DNA from: Ampelocalamus luodianensis
Lineage: Eukaryota > Streptophyta > Magnoliopsida > Poales > Poaceae
Assembly: GCA_036346255.1 (NCBI GenBank)
Contig: CM070622.1
Span: 20,362,751 to 20,426,750, forward strand
Length of the DNA stretch: 64,000 bases
Direction: 5' to 3'
The position numbers were made by a program, and so were the translations under genes. Of the stretch, positions 12,361 through 23,631 are shown in pieces; position 1 is the first letter of the stretch, and each line of letters starts with the position of its first letter. Below the pieces are notes generated by a model. That model was not told the DNA's origin. It saw only the letters and a program-made list of their open reading frames with translations, and did not search any database.

Positions 12361-12904
12361 AGATCGCGCTGCCTCGAACCTCGCCGACTCTTCTTCTGCA
12401 CCGTGAAGAAGGGAAGCGGTATCTCCGAACCGTTGTCGCTGTGGAGACTTGCACGAGGGCGGCAATAAGGTTCGGCAGCGATCTCACGCGACCGCTGCTC
12501 GCATCGCGACATCTACGCTTCGCATCGCATCAACTCGCGCTACTTCGCTCTTCATCGCACTCCATCCGTAAGTCTCACCGTGATTGATAGACTTGTTTAC
12601 ATCCCGGTTTTCATATATTGTGAAGTACAATAAGTTGTCCGCTAGCGATCGCTTTATGCATCATTAGTCTTTTGCAATATTTGCCTTCTAATAAAATTTG
12701 GAATTAAAATATTGCCCTCATTTTTAACAACTACTACTACTAGTATGTATAGCTACGAGATGGAAAGGAATCTGTAGCAGTCGTGAAGTCCATGTCAGTT
12801 ACGATCGACGCCGAAGACAATCGCACAATGATTTGTTAATTTAGTGGGAGCTGCGTATCTGTCCCGCGTAAAGATATCTCGGCCTTCCGCGAGGCGGTGC
12901 TTAC
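12361..12904. other. No recognisable feature
   Basis: A GC-rich stretch (12361-12600) grades into AT-rich sequence. I see no credible coding frame, terminal repeat or RNA gene. It may be the 5' flank of the coiled-coil fragment. Confidence 0.4.
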
Positions 12905-13804
12905 TGTTGAAAATATGCGTAGTCCTTTAGTTTTCAGATTTTATTACGAACCAAATATCATAAATAATTAGATATGCAAGCATCAACACTAACAGCAGGC
13001 AAGATATTGTACTCCCAAATATACTCAAGAATAAAATTATAACAGAGTTGTTTGGTCGCACAAATAATTTACAATCGGGCTTGATAAAGAACAGGAAGCC
13101 GGACATGCTCGATACAGTGCAGAACGTAGATAAAGCAATGAAGCAAGCAGTCATGCAGATGCGCTGTCCAGAAACCTTATTGTCACCCTATGCAGGTACT
13201 CTCTACGTCAACAGCTCAGAGATAGCCACTCTCCCTCCTCCCCGATGCACGTCGAGAAGAAAGGCTGGCGAGGATCGATCCACAACACTCAGCACGATTC
13301 TCCAGACGAAGAAGATGATGTTTGAAAGGAATGGATTAATTCTGTGTACTTAGAACCTGGACGTCTCCAAGTCCTTTTAAGGATGCACGGCAATTATTCT
13401 CTAGTAACAATCGCTATTAACATGAATTAAACAGAATTAATTTAAACGTTTGAAATCGCATTCAAACAAAATTAAGAGATAGAAATACATAATTCAGCAA
13501 AATAAAAGTTGGATTTCATGTGCCAAGAACAACTCCACAGCACGACGCGGCCGCACATCGCAAGTCACGCGATTTTTTACACAAAAGTTGTGAATACGCC
13601 GCATGTGCGTGCGCGCGTGCATGTATTTAGCCATAGTCCATCTCATGCCACCGCATACCATGTGTCGCGTGTTTTATGTGGTGGCAAGGACTCCACTTTT
13701 TATATTGCTCTCCTCCCACTTGCCGAAGCAATGTGGGATCAAACCATACCATGCTTTGGAATTAGAAATGAATGGGCATTTAGACAATGGACCCAATTCT
13801 AGCA
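12905..13804 (-). mobile_element. 3' LTR of a Ty1/copia element (minus orientation)
   Basis: Matches 18299-19041 over most of its length. On the minus strand it starts TGCTAGAATTGGG and ends ...TTTTCAACA. The adjacent GGTGGGGGGAT (minus strand, 13805-13815) is the polypurine tract, which fixes the orientation. About 140 bp around 13345-13490 is absent from the other LTR copy, so one copy has a deletion or this one has an insertion. The two LTRs are clearly diverged, which suggests an old insertion. I could not confirm a target-site duplication. Confidence 0.82.
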
Positions 13805-14589
13805 ATCCCCCCACCAATTCCGAAGCATGCAACAAGAACGATAATAAGAATTACTATACTGAAATGTTGTTAATATACTAGTCTTTTGGTGTAAGTCCTA
13901 TACAGGTTGAACTTCCACCTAGATTAGCAAGATTTATTTTCTCATAGCTGATGAATAGACTACACCTTGAATTCATAGCTTTTCATGATCAGACTTCACT
14001 TGAAATATCAACTGATACTAGGATGTCAATGAACCACGCCTAAACGGAGTGTTATATAGTCATACTCCCTTATCTTCTCATGAGCTTTCTAGAGAATATC
14101 TTGTTCTTGTAAACGGTGACCTTACAGTTAGGCTCAAGTAGATGTATTCATTTTAGTTATTCTGTTGGTCAATACCTTTTTTCCTCATTTGGACACTAGA
14201 ATACATTAAGACTTTAAGCCAACCTTCTATACAGTTAAGAGTAATTTGTCTATTAGAACATGAGTACAATTAATAATATGTACTCTCTTGTTATAACATC
14301 AACTTATTTTTCTCATTACCTAAGTCACAAGATCTCCGATCAAGAAGGGTATGCGTTACCATTGTGGTGTAACTCAAATGGGCCTCATACCCATGTCCAT
14401 AGACGCAATGGAAATCGTCTTCCATGCTAGCCCCTTTGTGAAAGGGTCTGGCAGATTTTTCTTAATGTGTATTTAGTTCACAGCAATCACTTCAGAATTT
14501 CTCAATTTTTTGACAGATTTAAGCTTATGCTTCACATGTCTGGAGGATTTTATGCTATCCTTAGTACTCATAACCTTAGTCTACACTGT

Positions 14590-17500
14590 TTGGTTATCAT
14601 AGTACATTAGGATTGCCGATATTAGTTTCTCCAGTAATGGCAAGCCCAACAGTAGATGTGTCTAATGCTATAAGTTCAACTTCCATGGTTAACCTCGTCA
14701 ATATCGTCTGTTTGCAAGACCTCCATGAAAATGCAGCACTAGCTAAGGTAAAGATATAACCACTTGTAGCTTTGATCTCTTCCGCATAAGAGACCCAATT
14801 TGAATCACTATATCCTTTCAGTACAAATCGATAACCAGTATAGTGAATTCCAAACAAGGTTGTGCCTCTCAAGTAGCGCAATACTCTCTCAAGTGCCTCA
14901 CAATGATCATCTTCGGAGTTAGAAGCAAACTGACTTAATTTGCTCACAGCAAATGAAATATCGGGTCTTGTGGCACCAGATATATACATAAGGAACTCAA
15001 TAATTTGTGAATATTTCAATTGATCTTTCTATAATATTTAATTCTTTTGAAGCTTAACATTAGCATCATAAGGTGTTGGGAAAATTTTCCCATTCTCGAA
15101 CCAACTCAATATTTTCTCAGAATAAAGGGATTTGTTCAAAGTGATCTCATCCTCATTCTTCATCAATTTAATATTTGGAATAATATCTGTCTCTCCCAAG
15201 TCTTTCATATCAAAGCATCAAGATAAGAAAGATTTGACCTCATCAATTACGGCAGTGTTCGTCCTAAATATAAGTATGTTATCAGCATACAAACATAAAA
15301 TCACTCCTTGACCCCTACCATAACGATAATATGCACACTTATCTGCCTCATTCATAGCAAAACCAGTAGATGTCAAAGTTTTGTTAAACATCTTGTGTCA
15401 TTGCTTAGGTGCTTGCTTTAGGCCTTACAAGAACTAAATAATTTGCACGCCTTATTTTCATGTTCATAAATCATAAAATCATCCAGTTGCTCCATATAGA
15501 TTTATTCCTCTAACTCTCCATTTAGGAAAGTTGTATTTACATCCATTTGATGGATGTGTAGACCACGGGAAGCAGCTAATGCAATGAGCACTCTAATGGT
15601 GGTTAGTCTGGCAACAGGAGAATAAGTATCAAAATAATCCTCTTCTTCTTTCTGGGTATAACCATTGGCCACAAATCTTGACTTGTACTTATCAACCTTA
15701 CTATCAGGCATCATTTTCTTTTTAAAGATCCACTTACATCAACAGGTTTGAACCTGTTAGGACGATCAGTGATCTCCCAAATCCCATTAGACATGATGGA
15801 ATCCATCTCACTACGGACTGTCTCTTTCCAAAACTCAGCATCAGGTAATACATAAGCCTCTAAAAGAGTTTTTGGCATATCATCCACCAGGTAGACAATA
15901 AAGTCGTCGCCAAAGGTTTTCTCAGCCCTTTGTCACTTGCTCCTATAAGGAGCCTCTTCGACTAAATTGTTATTATCCTCAGGAATTTCACATATTGGTG
16001 GATTGTCACGCATTGGTTTAGAAACAGTGGTAGGTTCAAAATTACTATTATTCATAATTTGATAATTCTCATTTCGTGAAGTACTGTCTGTAGTTCTCAT
16101 AGGATAAATATCCTCAAAAAAATAAAGCATCTCTGGACTCCATTATTGTGTTAGCAATAATCTCAGGAGTTTTTTATTTTACTACTAAAAATCTATAGGT
16201 CATGTTGTTATGAGCATATCCCAAAAAAACATAATCGATTATTTTAGGTCTAAGCTTTCTCTTTTTCTACAATGATATATTGAATTTTGCCAAACACCCC
16301 CAAGTTCGCAGAAAATTGACATTGTGTTTTTCTCCCCTTCCATCCCTCATATAGAGTAATCTCACACTTTTTAGTAATTACTCTATTTAGGACGAAAGTT
16401 GCTATCAATATAGCTTTCCCAACTATATCCTAGGACTATCGACACTCTCCAACATGACATTCACCAACTTTGTTAGTGTCTGGTTTTTTCTCTCAGCTAC
16501 CCTATTTGATTGGGGTGAATATGGTAGTGTAACTTCATGGACTATTCCATACTCAAAACAGAATTGAAAAAATTCATGAGAGATATGCTGTCCTCCACGA
16601 TCAAATCATAGTCTTTTAATTTTCCTTTCTAGTTGGTTCTCAATTTCGGCCTTATAAATTTTAAAGTAATTTAAAGTTTCATCTTTTGTTTTCAGCAAAT
16701 ACACATAACAATAACGTGTTGAATCATCAATAAGAATTTAAAAATATCTTTTACCCCCTTTTGTCAATAATCCATTCATCTCACACAAGTCAGAATGGAC
16801 AAGATCTAATGGTGTCAAGTTCATTTCTTCCTTTAATCCATTAAATGGTTTTTGAGGCTACTTAGCTTGCACACAAGTTTGAGATTTTGATCCTTTGATA
16901 ATTTCACATTTTGGGATTAATTCTAATCTGGACATTCGAGCAATACTATCAAAACCAATATGACAGAAACGAGAATGACAAATATTGTCCTCACATTTAT
17001 TCGAACCAGTTGCAATATTTATATTATAACAAGACTCTAAAGTACTTAGGCGGAGCAAGCCTCCATTCTCATAGCATTTACCAACAAAGTTCCCAAACTT
17101 AAACATTACAACTTCATTTGACTCAAATACTAGCTTATAACCATCCCTGCATAGGAGAAAACCACTAACGAGGTTCTTGTTGTTGATGCTTGTTGTATGT
17201 TCTTCAAGTGGATAATCTTCCCTGAAGTAAGCCTCAGATCCACTGTGCCAATACCAAAAACAGAAGTATACAACCCGTTCCCCATTAGGACGAAGGAAGC
17301 CCTAGCTGCCTAGTAAGAAGAAAACAAGAAAATATCATAACATACGTGAACATTAGCACTAGTATCAACCCACCAATCAGTAGATTGACATGCTGAAAAA
17401 ACAACAGGTGAATTACCTTACCCTCCTATTGAGGCATCACCTATAGTCACGTTGACAACCTTCTTCTTTGGTTGTTCAGTATCCTTACTCTTGCAGAAGC

Positions 17501-18266
17501 GATGGTCCTTCGCCATATGACTGTCTTTTCCACACACACACACGAAGCAGGTGATGTTCCTCATGTCTTTCTTCTCAATTTTCTTCTTAAAGCTAGTTGT
17601 CTTGTTTGGTTTAAAGCATTTGTTTTTCTTGCCATATTTTTTCTCTATAACATTGGCATTGATATGATTGTTCTGGTTGAAAATGCTTGGTGCATCTTTT
17701 GCTTTTGCCTTTTTCTTCCACATCAAGGGCAGCAGCAACGAGATCCTCAACTGAATCTTTTCCCTCTTGTGCTTTAAGCTAGTGAAAAAATCCCGTAATG
17801 AAGTAGGAGGTTTGTCAACAATGCCCGCAACCACAAACTTAGAAGGCAAAACACAACCCAAATGCGCAATCTCGTCGACAGCAGCTAGAGCTCATGAGCC
17901 CATGCAACTATCGACTTAGCATCATTCATGCTAACACCGAAGAATTTCTCGCACATGTAGAGCCAGCGGCCAACCTTAGCTTTCGTATATTTGTGCTCTA
18001 GTGCATCCCACAACTCTGTGGCGGACCTGAAGTCCATGTACATATCATAGAGCTAATATATCATTATGGTCATAATGCACCCAAGTGATGTGTTGTTCGT
18101 TGTCGAACTGCATATATTGTTCAATCGTAAATGTATATTGTAGGTGGATCACCCATCAGAGCCCTAAAGACATGAGCCAAAACATGGCCCTAGTCTACCA
18201 TCTACGAAAGTTTTGACCAAAAATCTCTCAGGTTTCATAGCATCAGAAGCACCAACCATTGTTGAA
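14590..18266 (-). pseudogene. Ty1/copia gag-pol polyprotein, decayed
   Basis: Read on the minus strand, the order is gag, integrase, reverse transcriptase, RNase H, the Ty1/copia order. Gag begins near 18266 with MVGASDAMKPERF. A nucleocapsid zinc knuckle near 17540 reads CFVCVCGKDSHMAKDHRFC, with two extra residues inside the usual CX2C spacing. The integrase HHCC region near 16870-17000 reads ICHSRFCHIGFDSIARMS. A reverse transcriptase segment lies at 15502-15714 (MDVNTTFLNGELEE), and the catalytic box near 15273-15290 reads YADN, where YVDD is usual. RNase H lies at 14597-15019 (TRPDISFAVSKLSQFA and later SDSNWVSYAEEIKATSGY). Many stops and frameshifts occur between blocks. The element cannot encode an intact polyprotein. 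Confidence 0.9.
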
Positions 18267-18298
18267 TTACAAAAATATTCACAATAAGGTTTATGGAA

Positions 18299-19041
18299 TG
18301 TTGGAAATATACGCAATATTTTAATTCTAGATTTTATTATGAGGCAAATATCACAAATAACTAGATATGCAGACATCAATACTAGCAGTAGACAACACAT
18401 TGTACTCCGAAATATACTCAAGAACAGGATTATAACAGAGTCTTTTCGTCACACAAACAACTTACAATCGGGTTTGATGAAGAGCAGGAAGCCGTGCAAG
18501 CTCAATGCAGTGCAGAACGTAGATGAAGCAACGGTCGCGCAGATGCACTGCCTAGAAACCTTATTGATGCCCCGTGCAGGTACTCTCTATGGCAACGGCT
18601 CGGAGATAGCCGCTCTCCCTCCTCCCCGGTGCATGCCGAGAAGAAAGACCGACGTGGTTCGGTCGCTCAACACTCAGCACGATTCTCCAGAGAAAGAAGA
18701 TGATGTTTGAAAGGAATGGATTAATTTTGTGTACTTGGCATGATTCAGCGAAATAAGAAAAGTTGGATTTTATGTGCCAAGACCAACTCCACCGCACGGT
18801 GCGACGCGCGTCGCAAGTCACATGATTTTCACACGAAAATCCGCGAATACGCGTGCATGTGTTTAGTTATAGTCCTTCTCATACCACCTCATGTCATGTG
18901 TCACAGGTTTTATATAGTGGCATGGATTCCACCTTTTATATTGCTCTCCTTCCACTTGCCCAAACAATGTGGGACTAAACTATGTCCATACTGTGGAATT
19001 GGGAATCAATGACCCTTTAGACAATGGGCCCAATTCTAACA
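18299..19041 (-). mobile_element. 5' LTR of the Ty1/copia element (minus orientation)
   Basis: Minus-strand start TGTTAGAATTGGG and end ATTTCCAACA are typical copia LTR termini. It aligns with 12905-13804. Gag starts about 30 nt inside its inner edge. I do not see a clean Met-tRNA primer-binding site between 18266 and 18299. Confidence 0.82.
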
Positions 19042-19096
19042 ATCTACCTACGATATTTTGGTATACCACGACGCTGTTGCAACTTGCGACTAGACT

Positions 19097-22000
19097 TGTA
19101 ACATCCCGTTTTCGTTCTTTGTAAGGTCTCAAAATTTGAGTCAAGTTCATTTTGCCAAAGGCACAATTCTCTCAAGAATCAAATTTCTAGTTCCCAAATC
19201 CCCCCCCCCTAAACCTCCTTCTCCTTCCCCTGTCCCTTCTTCCCCACCCGGCCGACAGCATCTCTGCCACCACCATGCGCGCACGAGCACCCGCGCCCCC
19301 GACAAGCTCCCACCTGCTCCACCATATCGCTAGTGCGCATCTCATCCCGCATCCTTTGCGTCAACGCCTGTCGCGTATCTCGTCCCGGCACGCCGCTCCT
19401 GCCCCCGTCCCGTCCCGACTTCCCCGACTCCGCCTCCGCCAGTGCCCCATGCACCCCAGTCCCCTTGTCCCCATCCCCTTTCCCCCGAGCCTCCCCAGCT
19501 ATAAAAGCCCCCTCCCCGGTGCCCTCCCTTCCTCTCCCCCACCCCCCCTTTCTTCCCCAAGCAAGAACTGAGGAGGAAGAACAAGAAGAAGAAATCCGAA
19601 GACTCACCTCAGCGAAGATGTCGCCGCCGCCGCTCGGTGTCCTCCCCTTGCCGGGCGGTGAGCCCCATGCGCCACCATTTCCCTCCGCCGCCGCCGTTGC
19701 CACCGCCGCCGCGCCCACGACCCATCCTCTCCCCGCACGGCGCCACCCCTCCCTTCTCCCCATGCCACCGCCCCGTCGGATCTCCCCGTGGTCGTCGCCC
19801 GAAGTCGCGCCCCCACCTCCCCTGTGCGCGCCGCCGCCACGCCGCCGCGCCCGAGCCCCCTTCTTCCCGAGCGCCGCCGCCCCTGTTCCCCCTCCTCTTC
19901 TTCTGCCGAGCCCCCTTCTCTTTAGGCAAGCCGCACTCCACTTTGAGGCCGCACCTGTGGGCCACACCCCCGCCCTCGTGGGCCGCATGCCGGTTCTAGC
20001 CCGAGGCCTTGGGCCGGGCCGATTTGTGATTGTGGACCGCGCCAGTTTTTCAATTTTTGTTGATTTTATTTTCCTTTTTTTCATTTTAATTCAAAAGTGG
20101 GGCTTTAAAAATTAGTATCTTCCCCGTTATAGCTCCAAAAATTATAAAATAAATTTGTAAAAATTTGTAAATTCAAGACATTGCTAATGGCATAGGTCTT
20201 ATTTAATTTGAAGTTTATTTGTTGTTCATTTGTATTTATTTGCTCTTTTTATTTGTTTGTGCCTTTTTTCCGGTACGTTCGTCAACTAGGATTTGAAGAC
20301 GCCGGAGATTCCCAAGTTGATCAAGCCCAAGATTGTCAAGATCCTCTAACCTATATCCCAGGCGAGTCAACACTTTGATCATATTGAGCCTACATTTTAT
20401 GCAAATTATTTTCTTTTAAAATAACAAATTGCATGCTTTAATTCTTTAAGCAAATGTATGTTAAAACTTAAGGTAGTTAAATACCCATTTGATGATTAAT
20501 TAATTAATATGCCATCCTTGACAATTTAAATCCAATAATCCTTGTCACCCTAGTAACTATATGGTAATACTAGCTATAGGTTGTACTTAAGCGATATGCT
20601 AGCCTTGCTTAAGTACCGGGGACATTAAATTGTCTCAATCATCATCTCTTCAAACATAAACATAGGTTGGGCAGTCATTGGTGGTCCATGACTGAGACAA
20701 AGGTGGTAATCTGGTTTTACTCCTCAAAACTCTAAAATTGCTATTACCCCGTCTGGGTGGACGGTAAGATGGATGGTATGACATTGTGTGCTAATGTAGC
20801 CCAAGGACTGTTGTGTTGTGGATTGGAATGTGGAATGAATCGCCCAGACAACCCTAAGGATTTAATCTTGTCATGACCTCATGTGTAAAACAAGTACAAC
20901 CACAAGTCTGTAAAGTACAAACCTGGCTAAATAATTTGTATCCTCGCATCTGAGTTGCACTGTAGATGTCTGCGACGCCGTAAGCCTCTGTGGCGAAGGG
21001 TGTCGGGGCGCACGACGTAAGTCGTTAAAAGGGTGCAAGAGGGGGTCTAGTTAAGGGTTAACGGATCTAAACGGACGTAACCCTTCGAAGACGAAACCTT
21101 AGCGGGTGTAACTAATAATGTTGGATGCATTGTAAAGGTCTTGTGATGATCTCCCCTTAATTCACATGTCTATGGAAACGTGTGTACATAGCAAGACGAT
21201 TATCTCTTGTGGGTAAAGTGTACAAACTCTGCAGAGTAATAAACTGTTTAAACAGTCGCGCCTACGGTCAAAGGCGGACATGGGAACTTAACTTGAGTTA
21301 GTTCTATTTCAAAAACTTTGTGGGTGGTATGAAAATTGTGGCGGGCTCACCTAGCCCTGGGTTGGATTTTCCCTGAGTTTTCAGACTCAGTGATGTTAAT
21401 ATATGGGGTTAGCCCCCAGTCAAATAAGCATGTGTAGAGTTTCTGACGGAGGGAACCTCTACTGTTATTAAATATTGCACCATTACTCTCTTTAATAAAA
21501 TACAATTAGTTAAAATGCTAAATGCTAGGAATTTGTAATTATGATATTTGAAAATATTGCTTTAGCAAATAAAAAAACCTGAGCCATCCTTGGTTAGCCT
21601 TGCATGTATATTATTGCATTGTGTGTTGGCTCGCGAGCACGAAAGTTGTGCTCATCCTCGCTCTCTCTCTTCCCCAAAAAAACCCTCAGAAGCAGGAAAT
21701 CCCAAAGATTACGACTACTACGAGGATCTAGAAGTTGGAGGTCCGGGAGATGATGAAGCATAGTGTAGTCTTTAGATGTTCTAGTCTTGCCCCCAGTCCA
21801 GCTGACTCCGTTGGTTCTCGCGTGCATCCTATATTATCTGAGTCTTTAGGTAATATCGGACACACACGAGTTTCCCCAGTCGCTTCGTCTGTGGAGAGAT
21901 GAGCTCTCACCCCTTTTGCTACCGTTGTCGCTTCCGCTTTTGTAATGTAATCCTTTGGCCTGATCGGTCCTATTGTAAAAACTCGACCCAACGCGGTCTA

Positions 22001-22150
22001 TATAAACTATGTTGTGTGAATTAATGAATGGTATGGTTTTACGCCATGTATAAGTTGATTCAGTGATGTATCTGTGAGTGCTATCTACTGATCCAGGAAT
22101 AGCACGGTGTTATCACAGAGAACTCTGGATTAGAAAATTCGGATCCGACA
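19097..22150 (+). mobile_element. Solo LTR (3.05 kb), Ty3/gypsy type, TSD AGACT
   Basis: Starts TGTAACATCCCG and ends GGATCCGACA. It is flanked by the perfect 5-bp duplication AGACT at 19092-19096 and 22151-22155. There is no internal region, so it is the product of LTR-LTR recombination. A GC-rich early section (19200-20000) carries long overlapping frames on both strands that I reject as compositional. It contains the shared structured block in a variant form: CTCTGCAGAG, then CTGTTTAAACAG (21244-21255), then a hairpin with loop CGGTCA. The exon-like acidic segment starts at 20290 after CTAG. The exact duplication shows that both ends are intact. Confidence 0.9.
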
Positions 22151-22155
22151 AGACT

Positions 22156-23034
22156 TGGAGCTAAGCTCAACTATTAGTACAGAAGCAGAAGGCGTAGAAA
22201 TTAAACAACCGCTTGGTGATCACTTACACGTACGGGCCATGCCAATGTATGTAGTATCCGTGATGATGATGGCGCCTTGCATGGAGTGATCGAGTGAGAC
22301 GCAAGGAAACCGTCGGTTGCGCGTGCACTCGGCTCCCACGACGCATGTGCCGGGCGCAATCAGATCGTGTGTTGGGTTGGCTGGCCCTGCCTGTCCGCCG
22401 GCCGGTCACCTCCATCGTCAGAAAAACAAATGCAGATATGCCTGTACGGGAACCGCACGGGTGAACTTGGTTAAATTGAACCGAGCCCCCGTGCACAGGC
22501 ACCGTACGTGCAGCTTGATCTGTGCACGTACTGCGCACCGACACCCCTACACTCACCAGTGTCACTAACTGTCGATGAATCATATATAGTGTAGCATTTA
22601 CTCATTCAGGAAACAGTGTTGCCAGGCACTGACTCACGTGGCTAACAAGCTTAAACTGAGTAGAACTGATGATTGCAGTGAGGTGCGAAGTAAACGATGA
22701 TTGCAATCAGACAGGATGAAAGGACCACACATGTAAGATCAAAACTTGGGACTCAAAACACCTTAATTCAATGCTTCTTTGTAGATAAGCAGCTATGATG
22801 CATTCATTCATCGAAACATCCAAGAGACAGCATTGCACACCTGCAAATAGTTGGCATGCAACAACAGAGCGAAACCACCCACACAAAAAGGTAAGGGAGA
22901 TGCACAGCACCACGGGCTAACAATGCATAAAAGGCGCTGACTGACTAAAGAGTTTTAGGAATGTAGAATGTTTCAAATCTCTTTTCACAGGGATCTTCGC
23001 GTACTAATCATCTCTATTCACAGGACGACCGTAC
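22156..23034. other. 3' flank of UBA1
   Basis: Unique-looking sequence between the solo LTR and the UBA1 stop codon. The part next to 23034 must include the UBA1 3'UTR on the minus strand. I cannot place a clear polyadenylation signal. 22230-22600 is GC-rich with short frames and no recognisable product. Confidence 0.45.
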
Positions 23035-23631
23035 CTATCCGAAGTAAATGGAGATAAGAGGAATGTCGATGTCGTTCCCTTTGTCATCCTCACAAGCCAC
23101 AACCACATCCAAATGCCTCCTGTATGCTGGAACATCCAGCTTAGCCACCTCCTTGGCGACATCCACGATCTTCTTGTTCAGTCGATCCTTGTGCCTCGTG
23201 AACATGGTGTTGTACAGCAATGATGTGCCGCACGAGACACTGTAAGCACTCAGGCCCTTGTCACTTAACCACTTTAGGAGTTCTGCGACAGTGATGTTGC
23301 CCTCGATAGACCACCGATCCCATACGGTCCATCTCATATCTTGATGCTTGATCACCTTGGGCGGAAGAGGTTCGGCCATGGTTAGCATTGGTAGTGCCAG
23401 GTTAGCAAATGTATTGCGATAGTCTTCAACTGGGTGGCCACCGGCCAGAACCTTGTAAAGCTCAAGGCACACAAGTCCTGTGGCCATGGCTGTCGAAGTT
23501 GCAATAGCTGGAATGATTCTTCCTGCAATGAACTTCGCCTTCAGCTTGTCAACCTCTTGAATACCGTAGTTCCTTGCACGCATATTTGCAAGACCAGCAA
23601 TCAAGTCCATATGGAAATTTGTATCATCATC
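23035..23631 (-). CDS. UBA1: UBA1 coding exon 6 and stop
   Basis: Begins DDDTNFHMDLIAGLANMRARNYG after acceptor TTTTACAG. It completes the active adenylation domain (KAKFIAGRIIPAIATSTAMATGL). The last 100 or so residues form the ubiquitin-fold domain that recruits E2. The stop is TAG (minus) at 23035-23037. Confidence 0.96.
   Translation of the reverse strand, partial: DDDTNFHMDLIAGLANMRARNYGIQEVDKLKAKFIAGRIIPAIATSTAMATGLVCLELYKVLAGGHPVEDYRNTFANLALPMLTMAEPLPPKVIKHQDMRWTVWDRWSIEGNITVAELLKWLSDKGLSAYSVSCGTSLLYNTMFTRHKDRLNKKIVDVAKEVAKLDVPAYRRHLDVVVACEDDKGNDIDIPLISIYFG

Noticed and set aside
12905..13804. Target-site duplication for the copia element
   Set aside because: CTTAC on the left and ATCTA (or CCTAC further out) on the right do not match at the inferred ends.
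19209..20115. Long open frames on both strands (up to 291 codons) in a GC-rich stretch
   Set aside because: Frames overlap on both strands, are built of Gly/Arg or Pro/Ser runs, and lie inside a solo LTR with exact target duplications. High GC with few stops explains them.
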